From: Pyrocephalus nanus
Lineage: Eukaryota; Chordata; Aves; Passeriformes; Tyrannidae
NCBI GenBank assembly: GCA_038380795.1
Contig: CM076263.1
Coordinates: 325,001 to 389,000 of the forward strand
Length of the DNA: 64,000 bases
Direction: 5' to 3'
Position numbers and translations under genes: made by a program. Every line of letters starts with the position of its first letter. The first letter of the stretch is position 1. The notes beneath the pieces were generated by a model that worked only from the letters and a program-made list of their open reading frames with translations, was not told the origin of the DNA and ran no database searches. Positions 12,110-22,420 of the stretch are shown here, one piece after another.

Positions 12110-12178
12110 GACTGAGGGGGCTTGGTTGGAATGAATGACCTTTAAAGGCCCCTTCTGACCCAGACTGTTTTGTGGAAG
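12110..12178 (+). mobile_element. CR1-like tail fragment (sense)
   Basis: 'ggttggaatgaatgaccttt' followed by 'aaaggccccttctgaccc' matches the end of a CR1 copy in sense orientation. It is diverged and lacks clear terminal repeats. Confidence 0.55.
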
Positions 12179-12239
12179 TGGATGCCACATCCCTGGAAGT
12201 GCCTAAGGCTGGTTGGGTGGCACCCTGAGCACCTGCACT

Positions 12240-12328
12240 GGTGGGTGGCATCCCTTCCCAAGGCAGGGCAGTGGAACTGGATGATCTTTAGGTCCCTTCC
12301 AACCCAAACCATTCCATGATTCTACACC
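12240..12328 (+). mobile_element. CR1 LINE tail fragment (sense)
   Basis: 'ggaactggatgatctttagg' then 'tcccttccaacccaaaccat' and 'tccatgattctac' form a clear CR1 3' terminus. Confidence 0.85.
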
Positions 12329-14032
12329 TGCAGGACAGCGAGTCTTTCCACTGCCACTGCAAACCCGGAGGCCTCCCAGTATTGCCTCCATCCTCACCAT
12401 GCGTGGGAAAGGCGGTGCGAGGATTTCCCCGAGGGAGAACAATTCTGGAGCCGCATCATCAAGTTTTAAAGCTCCTTCCCTGCCCCTTTATTGGTTTCTT
12501 TTAGCATCTTGCACATTCAGAGTTCCTGCTGACTCCACACTCTGCTCCCTGTTCCCAGCACGCTCCGAGAGGAGCTGCCAGACAGGTTAGAGAGGGTGGA
12601 TTAGACACTGCTGACGGTATCGAGAAATCCTCATTTATACCCTGCCATGGCAAGAACAGGGAAATCACCAATAATTCCGTGGGGATTGCTCTGAGCTTTG
12701 TTATCCAAAGCAAGGGGCCTCCTTAGGTGCAGTTTTGTGCCTTGGGAATAGGCAACACTGGGACAATCTTTGCCAGGCAGAGTTTAAGGAAATAGGGAAT
12801 GGACTTGCAGGTGGGATTTCCTGCAGAGCGGAATACTGAGGCAGAAATATTGCATCTAGGAACAGGAATTGTCTGATAGCTGCAGGGCTTGGCTCTCCTT
12901 GGTTAGATTTTAATCTTACCTGGATTTTGGGAATTTCTGTGATAGGAAATTTTAGAAAGAAAAGGAGAGTTAGAATATCCAGGTGTGCTCCAGGGAACAT
13001 GCTGGGAGGGCTCCTGGGTGCCAGTGATCCCAGAACATCCCGGGCAGGGTTGCTGCTCCAAAGGCAATGACCGTGTCTCACCCTGTGGTAATTTCTCTTT
13101 ATTCCCTGTCATTTTATATATGCTTAACCTGCAATTTATCTTTATTCCTTGTTATTTCCTATATGATTAATATGTGTGAGCAGAGCAGCTTTGGGGGCCA
13201 GATTATTCCGGCAATCACTGGAAAGCAAATCCCATTAGGTTCCCCCGGAACACATCTGACAGGGCTATCTGGCAGCACATCTCCCTCCGAGGAGGGATCT
13301 CTGCTCCCCTGGAAGCTGGAGTGAAACTTAATCAGGAATTACACCCTCTAAATACCCACGGAAGAGAGAGTGGACTTTTCGAACCGGGCTGGCGTCCCAA
13401 AGCCCTTAATCCTCTTAGGCAGTGAGGGGAAAGCAGTGGAGATGATGGTGTAGCTCACCAAGGGGGAAACTCCAGCTCTTCCTCTCTTTATCCCATTCCC
13501 CACTTAATTCCCCTTCCCAAGGATTTTTTAGCCCCCCCTCTCCACAGACAGCCTGCTGGAAAGAGCAAAGAGGCTCCCAGCAGCCAGCAGAGAAGGCCCT
13601 TCCGTTCCTTTTTTTCCATTTAATTAATTCCGTAAGGATAGGAGGAAGGAGGAAGCCCTGGGAGTGTGAATGGAGGGCAGCAGGTGGATGGTGTGGAAGA
13701 GCAGGAATGCTGGTGGGAGATCCCACGGGGGATCCCAGCGGTGCTGTGGGCATTTCCCACAGGGCCGGGCAGGTCTGAGTCTGTGGGTGGAGAAGCAGCG
13801 TGTGGAGATGCCCCCGGAGCCCCGGGTGGCTCACCCTCCCCAGCACAGTCCCTACTGGATGCTGGTAATTCTACCCCAGACAGATTTAGCAGGAAAACTG
13901 CAGCACAGCTACATCTGCTTGGCAGCTGTGGCAGCCTGGGACAGGCACAGAAATCCCGCTTGCCACCTTTATTTTCAGCCAGAGCAGCTGGAATCGATAC
14001 AAAAATCCCAGTGGGATAAATCTGAAGGGGGC
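12329..14032. other. Intergenic sequence without a recognisable feature
   Basis: Single-copy-looking DNA of mixed composition. An AT-rich patch at 13085-13175 has no obvious motif cluster. No exon or RNA gene recognised. Confidence 0.4.
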
Positions 14033-14176
14033 ATGGAATAGCTTGGGTTGGAAGGGACCATAAAGATCACCTGATTCCAGCCCTTGCCATGGGCAGGGAC
14101 ACCTTCCATTAGCCCCATCCAAGCTGGCCTTGCACAATTCCAGGGATGGGGAATCCACCATCTCTCTGGGCAATGA
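14033..14176 (-). mobile_element. CR1 LINE fragment (antisense)
   Basis: 'cttgggttggaagggaccat', 'gggcagggacaccttccatt' and 'ttccagggatggggaatcca' in the usual order of an antisense CR1 end. Confidence 0.88.
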
Positions 14177-14364
14177 CCATGGAGGGTGAGGAAAGATGGT
14201 AAAAGCTGGGGAAAAAAGGAAAAGAAAACTTCAGCTGTGCCTTGCTGGGAAAACTGGAAAGGACACAGCTTCAAGTACTGATTATTTTTATTTGAGAAAA
14301 CATTATCCAAGGGCCCCTTTCCAAGGAAAGCAATCTGGGCTGTGTCTAGGCTGAGCACACAATG

Positions 14365-14700
14365 TCATCCCGCTGCAAAAAAAGCAAACATGGTACCAGG
14401 AGGTCTAAACAGGAATGTCATGTGGGACACACATGAAGTAATCCCTCCCTCCAGGATGGGCTCAGCTGGAGAACTGTCCCTGGCCTGGCTAGAGCTTTTG
14501 GAGAAGCTGTGCAGCCACGGGAGCCAGTCTAGGCAGAGCAGCAAGGACCATCTGAGGGTGGAAAATAATGACCTGAGAGGGGAAACTGAGCCAGTCGGGC
14601 TTGTTCAGTCTGGGAAAGGTGGGAGAAGGAAATGTGCTTTTCAGCAGAGGCAGAGGGAGGAGATGGGTGCTCCCAGTGCCACCACACAGGGGAGGTCATG
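14365..14700 (+). mobile_element. Possible older CR1 fragment (sense)
   Basis: The order 'ggtctaaacaggaatgtcat', 'gaagtaatccctccctcc', 'cttttggagaagctgtg' and 'gggcttgttcagtctgggaa' resembles the region before the 3' end of old CR1 copies ('gtgtaaacaggaatg', 'gaggtaatt', 'gggcttgttcagcctgg'). Divergence is high and there are no terminal repeats, so this is tentative. Confidence 0.45.
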
Positions 14701-15354
14701 GCCAGCTGACCACACCCGAAACTGGGGAATTGCAAATGAATCCAGTGGATTTATTATCCAGTGAAAGAAGGAACACTGTTCCCTGAGTTTTCCCCCTTGT
14801 TTTATCCCCATGGCAGAGGGAGGCAGGCAGGAGAGCACTGTGGGATTAGTCCAGTGCGGAGCTGTCTGATCCCTCCTTTCTGTACTGCTGGGAACAAATC
14901 TGCTCTCCTGCAGAAGGCTGGACCCCAGGACAGCTGCCCCAGGGAGGAGGGAGCCGGTGACCTTGCCCAGCTGAGCCAGCACTCGAGCTGGCGCAGCAAA
15001 GCCCCGTAAGCACTTCGGCCCAGCCGTGAAGAGGTCACGGTGCAGGCGGATACCTGCCAAGCCACGGGCTCTCCGTGGAGCTGGCAGCACTGGGAAAGGC
15101 CAGGATGAGGCAGTGGGAATGGAAGCTCTTGTGAGAACTCACAAAGAGGAGAAGGGAGCTGCTCATGGCAGCTGTAAGGCTGGGAATTATGCCACCATCA
15201 CTAGCCTTAATCCTGAGGAAGCCAACTCTGTGGTCACACTGGGGGGAGTTCCACGCTCCGAGTGCTCCTGGAACACTCAGAGGGACAAAGGAATGAACAG
15301 GGAGGATGCAGAGAGGAGTCTGGGGTTTGGGAGACCCGCTTTCACAAGGGTTTC

Positions 15355-15730
15355 CATTGCAATTTTGCCTAATTAGTCTCCAATAATTAATGCTGTGAGT
15401 ACAACAGAGATGGAATCAGACAAAATGCCGGTGAGGAAACCCCATGGAAGCCATCCGTCTTTGGGTAGTAATGATTATGTTCTTTTTTATTATTAAAGAT
15501 CCCATTAGAAAGAATTTATGATTTTTCCCCTTTGTGAGAGAAATAATCAACATTCCGTTGGCTGCTCCCGGTTTTGGTGCCGAGCAGCCGCGGCTCCGTA
15601 ATTAGCCACAGTTAAAAAGAAATTTTGCCTGATTGGCTTTTGGGGAACATTATTTCCAAATTACAGCCCCGCCGATTTATTTCCAGGGAAAATACACTCC
15701 CAATAAATAACTCAAATACAGTTGGTCTGA
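15355..15730. other. Candidate conserved non-coding element
   Basis: Repeat-free block with 'cctaattagtctccaataatt', 'gtagtaatgattatg', 'ttattattaaagatccc', 'gtaattagccacagttaaa' and 'gattggct' (CCAAT-type). It sits between GC-richer stretches and has no coding potential. Role inferred. Confidence 0.35.
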
Positions 15731-16529
15731 AAAAACATTTGGAAAACACGCAGGGAAGGGAAATGACAGCGCTGAGGGTGAGGGAGGGCCGTGCCAGGGG
15801 CTGGGCCCAGAGCACTGCGCAGATTTGTCCGCCTTTCCATTCGGGGTGTGACCGGGATGAGCTGCTGTGTGTTTGTTCACATTAGTGATCCCACCAGAGT
15901 TTGGGCCCCTTTTGAGGGGGGCCAGGAGGAGCCACCGGGAGGGACAGGAATGTACTCTGGGGAGGTGTTCCGCCTGGGAATCCTGTGGGTCACCACCATG
16001 GAACAGGGACACCTGTCCTGCCCCTTCCTGCACAGAGGTGCTGCTGAGGGGCAGCCAAACACCCTGAGAGCACAGCACCCCTCCTGCTGAGGGGAGGAAT
16101 GAGACAGGGAGATGATGAGGAAAGCCCGGGAATAGGTACGTGAGCAAGCTCTGGAATTTTACAGAGTGCAGGTGGAGCCACAGCCAGGGAAATCTCAGGC
16201 CAACTCAGCAATGGGCTCCTGTCTTCTGGACCAGCTCCAAGCTGGGAGAGGACATGGATGGCTCCCACTGCTCCCAGGCATGGAGGAAAGTCACGTCATG
16301 ATGATCATCTCATGATCCATAGATCATGAGAAAAGAAGTGGCTCCGAACTCCTGTCCTGTCAGCACTGGGAAACAGGAAAGAGGAACAACATAGTGATAA
16401 CAGTGACCTCTCCCAGAGCCACATCTGCATTCCCAGGGTGGGGAGGGGATGTTCCAGCAGAAGCAAAGCCAGTGTCTCCTGGGCATTCCCAGATCTACCA
16501 CTGCCCCAGGCCTCTCCTGAGGGGGCAAA
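15731..16529. other. Intergenic sequence without a recognisable feature
   Basis: No repeat, exon or RNA gene recognised between the AT-rich block and the next CR1 tail. Confidence 0.4.
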
Positions 16530-16602
16530 GCTGCCCCAGTGCTCCATGGAATAAGGTGGGCTTTGAGGTCCCTTCCACCCCACAGCATTCCATGATTCCA
16601 AG
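16530..16602 (+). mobile_element. CR1 LINE tail fragment (sense)
   Basis: 'ggtgggctttgaggtccctt' followed by 'ccaccccacagcattccatg' and 'attcca' reads as a diverged CR1 3' terminus. Confidence 0.75.
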
Positions 16603-18064
16603 GCCCACAGAAGGGAGCAGCGCTGTGAGCTCCATGTCTCCTCCACCTGCCTGTTTTCCAAGAGACAGCGCTGGCATTCCCGAGTCTGTTGTCAATCCAG
16701 TTCTGTCTGGATATAAATAGGATATTTTCCTGGGACTCTGCTGTTCCAGCTCAAGGTGCAGCTTCATCCCTTCCATGGGTGCCATCTCCACAGCTGCACT
16801 TGGAAGTGCCTTTAATGGGCAGCCATTACAGGAGAAGCCATTTGGAGATCATTCTCATGCTGGGAAATTTTGTTTCCGGAGCCATTTAATGCAAATTTCA
16901 GTCTTTGCTTGTTGGGAGTTGATAAATTCCAGCGGCGCCTGCCTTGAGTGAAAACATCCGAGTTTTATGCGGCGGGATTCGCTGCGGATCTTAAAAACAA
17001 TGGCTGCACAAGTCCCATTTAATGTGGGAATTCAGCCTTTCATTTGAAGCCCTCGGTTTCAGAGCGGCGCAATTGGCAGGCGGCTCCATTCCGCATCCGG
17101 GAAGGCTGGAGCCTTTTCCCTCTGAATCAAATGGAATTGGTGATTTGCATGCACCTTTGGAGTCAAAATCAAACATTTGCCCTGGCTGGGCCCTGGCTTA
17201 ATTAAACTGATGAGAAGGCGCGATAGGCTTTTGGTCTGAGGCAAAAAGGATGCACAGAGCTGGAATTTGGAACAAACATAAAAAAACCTGCGCAAGGCAT
17301 GGCTGGAAGTGATAAGAAATGCCAAGACTATGCATTACATGGGATCACGGGATGAAAATAGAAAATATCCTTAAAAAAATCCCGGCGTGCTGTGCAAGTG
17401 TTGTCGGAAGGGGTGGATTGGATTACAGGCTTTATGGATAATGTCCTGAGAGCGGCACGGCCGGGGGCTGGCACCCGAGCTGTGGGGACGGTCGTGGCGG
17501 TGACAGCTGGGGCAGGCGAGGGAACGGGAATTCCAGCTCCGATACAGGCCGGAGGAGCCGGAGGGGTCCTGTTCACAGAGGTGCGTTCTTGTGCGCAGAA
17601 TAATTCTTTAATGGGAGCTTTAATGTATTTTAAATGAGTTTAAATATAAGTTCTAGAAAACAACTGCTCAGTTCTGGTGAGCATCACCAGTTTAGGGAGC
17701 CGAGGGTTCTCTCTCTGTTATTCCCATCGCTTCTGTCTCCGTGCAGCACCACATTTGGGAATTCTGGGCATCGATATTGCGAGATTTGGTAAACTGGCTT
17801 TTGTAACCTTAAAGCACAAACTTTCCCTTTGCCTTTCAAACCATCAAGTCCAGAAATGAGGAATATGGGCACGTCCTCCTCCAGGTTGGCTAGAGCCCCA
17901 TTCCAGTGTGTGAATTAGGGGATGGAGGGCTGAATCCCATTTCCCAGTCACCACTTGCCCCCCCTGCCTGCTTCACCCAGCCCATCCAGACTTGCTTTCC
18001 CCCTCTTGCAGATACCCAAAAACAGGGAAGGGGTGTAGTGTTTTAAGAACACATCCCCCCCACC

Positions 18065-18065
<1 letters not shown>

Positions 18066-18110
<45 letters not shown>

Positions 18111-18117
18111 TTTACTT
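18066..18117 (+). repeat. Homopolymer run of 52 A
   Basis: An uninterrupted run of 52 adenines preceded by 'ccccccacccc'-type sequence and followed by 'gagtttactt'. No processed-gene or SINE body is visible upstream, so it is listed as a simple repeat. Exact length may be affected by sequencing error. Confidence 0.95.
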
Positions 18118-20620
18118 AAAAAAAAATGTAATTTCGGAAGGCTGTTAAAAAGAGCTGATTGAAATAGATTTTGTTTTCACAAGACCAATTGCCGGTGGAG
18201 CAGCTGAGCTATTTATAGCCCAGAGCTTTGCACTTTTAAGTTGCTTGTTTGATACCAGTAAAGAACAAAGGAGGAATGCATCTGACCTGATTTAACCCTC
18301 CAGAACCTGCTCTCTGCTTTGCCCTGGTCACTCAGGCTGGTTCTGGGTCCTTGGGAAAGTTCCTCCAGGATTTTCACCCCTCCTGGACATAAAATCCTGA
18401 GGTGTCTCGATGCTAATGTTTGTTTAAAGGGTCTTTTTTGTAACCACCATCAAAATTCAGTGTCAGCTGCACACAGCAGTTCCAGAGGATACAATTCCAG
18501 CCCATATTATTTTCCTCTTAGGAAGAGCCCCACACTGGGTCTCCACCAGCCCACCCCGTTTCCTACAGCACCACAAGAGCAGAATTTATTTTAATTTTAA
18601 ATGCTTTGATGTCAGGGGACTTGGCTCTTGTACAGCCCTCAACTTCCAGCACGAGGGAACAGTTTCCAGGACTTTTAACTTGACTTGGTTTCCCACTGTT
18701 TTCCGGGATTTGCATTCATCTCAAGGGGGAGCTATTCATTTCCAAGCGGGATTTCCTCCCGCTCTTGGGCTCGCTGCTATTCCAGCAGTCACGCGAGGCG
18801 AGGCTCCTGCAAACCAACCCGTGCATCTGGTTTGGGAAGGACTGGTGGGAATGGGAACGGAGGAGCCAGGCGGCACAACTCCAGCTGATTTGGGAAGGGG
18901 AGAGGAGGAAGGAGGACTCTGGGGACCCGTTTTCCCGTCTCGCCTTGTAACATCCCAGGGTGTCACCTTGGAACCACGCCAGGCCACGGGAGGGTTTCTC
19001 CCATCCCAGTTTCGGTCCGGGAGCCACCGGGCTGGAGGTTAAATCCGAGCATCAGCTAACGAGGTTAAACCCCGTGTGAGCACAAAGGCCAGCTCAGCCC
19101 TGGCTGCTGTCACGGCCCAGGCACTGAGAGACACACGGAACTGGGGGCTGAGAGGGGATGTCCCGTCCCCGGGGCAGCTCCAGCCGGGACGGGAGGGAAT
19201 CCGGGCCGTCCAGCCGCGTGTGATCCCCTCGGATCCCAAACCAGCACGAAGCCTCTTTCAAATCCCTGGATGCAGCGCATCCATAAAACATGCCCAGCCA
19301 TCCCTCCACACGCGGCTTTCCCGGCTTTTAGGGCTGTCAGGAGCGTCCTGTCCCTCACGGACAGGGCCTCGGGTACCCTGGGGTGCCCAGCACAGCTTCT
19401 TGCCAGGGGTCAGATGGAGCCAGGGATGCACAAACATCCCAGGGCTGAGGAAGGCGCCGGCTGCAGCCTCCAGGCTACTCGCGGTCTGCGCCGATCCCGG
19501 GATTTAATGCGCTTTCCGAGGAGACGCGGCCCCCCCCGCGCGCTGTTCTGGTTTGGTGCCCAGAACATCTGGTCACCCTATAGCCTTTTTTTAATCCAAT
19601 CGCTCCGTTCCCTCAGCGCGCTCCCGACCGCCGGCGGCTGAGCGGGCACCGGGGAGCCGCGGGGCCCCGGCCCCGGCCCGGGGGGCTGCCGGGGGCATCC
19701 CGAATTCCGTATGCCGCCTGCACGGGGCACGCTCGTTCCCAGCTCAAACACAGTGCTCCTCTCCAGCCGCAGGAAAGGCGCTTTGAAGGGGGTTTTGGGG
19801 AGCACATGGCACGGAGGTTTTAGTGCCCGGGGCAGCGTCCCTGCATCCTGCTGAGCCTGGATGGGCACCGGGAACGGCCACTGCCCCGGAGCAGGGACTG
19901 GGAATGGCCCCCCCGCCACGGGGTGCAGCCCCTTTAACACAGCCCCAAAACCGCTCCTGCCACTGGCTTTGGGGTGGGGGCTCCCAGCCAGGGGCACCCA
20001 GAGTCCCGACAGGACAGAGGGCATCCCAAGGGAGCAGCACCCCAGGATCGTTCCAAGGGACCATCACAGCCACTCCAGGGCCCACCATGACCCCCCCAGG
20101 GTGAGTGAGGCACTAAAAATCAGCCAAAATGCTAACACTTAAAGACCCACACCAAGCGAGCCCGTTCCCCCACTTCCCTCAGCCGTGACATAAGTATTCC
20201 AGGATGTTCACCCGAGGATTACACATCAGTGTGGGCCCTCAGCCTGGCACAGAACAGCACAGGCTCTGGTATTTGGGAGTGATATTTGAAATCCTACCCC
20301 CCAAGGAAAGAGTCAGGCAGTAACATCTTGTTTTCCACGGAGAGTGTTCCCCAGCCCCAGCAGTGGGAAAAGGCTCCTCATTCCTTAGCAAAGCATGTAA
20401 TGCAAAGCCTGAGCACTAAACCCTCCTGCTTCACACTGCACACGGACTGGGAAGCAAATATTTCTCCAACAACATCACCACATGGAAAGTTTCAGCCTTC
20501 TCACAATATTGTTTTGGGAAAAAACAATCCAACCTGGTGGATCAGCGTCGAGCTGGGAGGGACAGCAGCCACTGCTGGCAGCTTAGCTGGTGCTTTTAAA
20601 TGGAAAAGGGGAGATTTAGG
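18118..20620. other. Intergenic sequence with a CpG-rich patch
   Basis: Positions about 19490-19720 are CpG-dense (for example 'gaccgccggcggctgagcgg' and 'gagccgcggggccccggccc'), resembling a small orphan CpG island. Overlapping ORFs there match no family. The remainder shows nothing recognisable. Confidence 0.4.
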
Positions 20621-20639
20621 GGGGATATTACAAGAAATT

Positions 20640-20842
20640 TTCCTTGTGAGGGTGGGCAGGCCCTGGCACAGGTTGCCCAGAGAAGCTGTGGCTGCCCCTG
20701 GATCTCTGAGAGTGTCCAAGGCCAGGCTGGAATAACCTGGGATAGTGGGAGGTGTCCCTGCCCATGGCAGGGCGTTGGAATGAGATGGACTTTAAGGTCC
20801 CTTCCAGCACAAATCATTCTGTGATTCAGACTGTGATTCCAT
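20640..20842 (+). mobile_element. CR1 LINE 3'-end fragment (sense)
   Basis: Nearly complete CR1 tail: 'ctggcacaggttgcccagag', 'aagctgtggctgcccctgga', 'gtccaaggccaggctggaat', 'ctttaaggtcccttccagca', then 'attctgtgattc' repeats. Confidence 0.93.
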
Positions 20843-22273
20843 GAAAAATTCCCCACAAGATGGCACTGCTCCATCTGCTTTTCCCATCGTGGAGGGCTGG
20901 AATCCGGCACAGCTGGGAGAGACACGGAGTCACAGGATCCTGAGTTTTCCACCCACCAAAACTCCTAAGGCTCAGTGAGGGTCCCCCAATAAACCTCTTT
21001 ATCCCCGTGGCTCCTGGAAACGCTCCCAGCTGGGCTGGAAAAGCCACAGTTTCCTCCTGTGAGAGGAACCACCAGGCTGCAAATTGGGGCTCCTGGCAGG
21101 AAGCTGGAAGGTGGTGCCAGGTGTGCAGCTCCCAACCCCAGCCGGGACACGGTGCCGGGAAGAGCCAGAACGGGAGCGGAGCTGCAGAATGGGGCGACGG
21201 CAGCGAGCCGGGCTGAGCGAGCCCGGGAGATGGAGCGTGGGTAATGTAATTACACACCCACTCCTCGTGCCGCACGGGCAGGCCAAGCAGCACTAATGCC
21301 AAACAGATACCTGCAGGGAGCACGGGCGGGAACAGCTGTTGGACAGCACGGCAGGAGCCACATGCACGCCCGCGTCCGCAGGCTGCGGATCGCTGCACGC
21401 CGTGCCGGGAGCGCGGGCTGCTCCGTGAGCAACACCCAGCTATGGTGTAAACCCTGCTCCCAGCTTGTTCGGTGTTGGAACAGCCTTTGCAATCGCCACG
21501 TTGGAGAGGACTTCTCCTTGGTTTCCTGACCTCACCCATATCCCCAATTCAGCTCCCGGTTCAGGGGGCACAGAAGTCTCGTACCCAGGGAGTGCTGTTG
21601 ATGTTTGGGGTGAGTTGGCCCTTTAAAATACGGATATGTTTGGGATGGCACGTCCTCACCCAGGATACACTGACCAACAGGATCCTGGGGCTGGGGACAT
21701 TTTCAGTTTATGCTCTGGTAGGAGCTGCCCCAGCCCATTCCAAAGGTCCCCTTGGTGACCTCCTGGCCCCTCTGTCATCCCCTCCACCAAAAGCACATCC
21801 ACATCCAGGCTGGATCCCCCCAGAGCACCTGCAGGCAGGCAGTGGGATTTTTGCACCAGGAAGGCTGTGGCTATAGGTCAGGACCCATCAGAGTGGGCGG
21901 AAATCCAAGTGGAGGTGGGTTTTTGGGAGGGATCCGATGGGTTCAGCTGAGCCCCACAAGGAGCCGTGGCGCCATAAACAACTCTGGTGGAATTCTTTGG
22001 AAACTATTGGCCCGTGTACATGTTGCCATGTGTGTCCTGCTTTCAGGAATTAATGTCTTTTCCTCCTGAGCCACCTACTGCTGTTTATTAATGACATTCT
22101 GGTCATCATTCCTGAGGGCAGGAAGGCAGAGCTAAATCTGGCTCCATCTTCATGGCAATGATTGCAACTCTCCGGCCCCAATTTCCACTCAGGCTGCACC
22201 AAATGGGGGGGAATATAAAGAGAATTAGTGTTTGCTGCTGATAAGGAATCATGGGAGGCTCTGTTTCCACTCC
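20843..22273. other. Intergenic sequence, one weak CTCF-like site
   Basis: No exon recognised. At 22068-22081 the minus strand reads 'GCAGTAGGTGGCTC', matching the CTCF core at 12 of 14 positions by eye. An ORF of 237 codons at 20826-21539 (minus) overlaps the CR1 tail and has no recognisable domain. Confidence 0.35.
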
Positions 22274-22420
22274 ATGGAATCATGGAATGCCAGAATGGTT
22301 TGAGCCAGACAGGACCTTAAAGCCCATCCAGTGCTACCCCCTGCCGTGGGCAGGGACACCTCCCACTATCCCAGGTTGCTCCAACCTGGCCTTGGACACT
22401 TCCAGGGATAGGGCAGCTTG
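22274..22420 (-). mobile_element. CR1 LINE fragment (antisense)
   Basis: 'ggaatcatggaatgccagaa', 'gggcagggacacctcccact' and 'ggccttggacacttccaggg' identify an antisense CR1 terminus. Confidence 0.9.

Noticed and set aside
9996..12134. Long plus-strand ORFs (up to about 380 codons) of Ser/Thr/His/Pro repeats
   Set aside because: They are translations of the CA-rich minisatellite in several frames at once; no unique domain, no splice or start context.
14365..14790. Possible endogenous retroviral or coding remnant
   Set aside because: No LTR, primer-binding or polyprotein motifs; the pattern fits an old CR1 LINE better.
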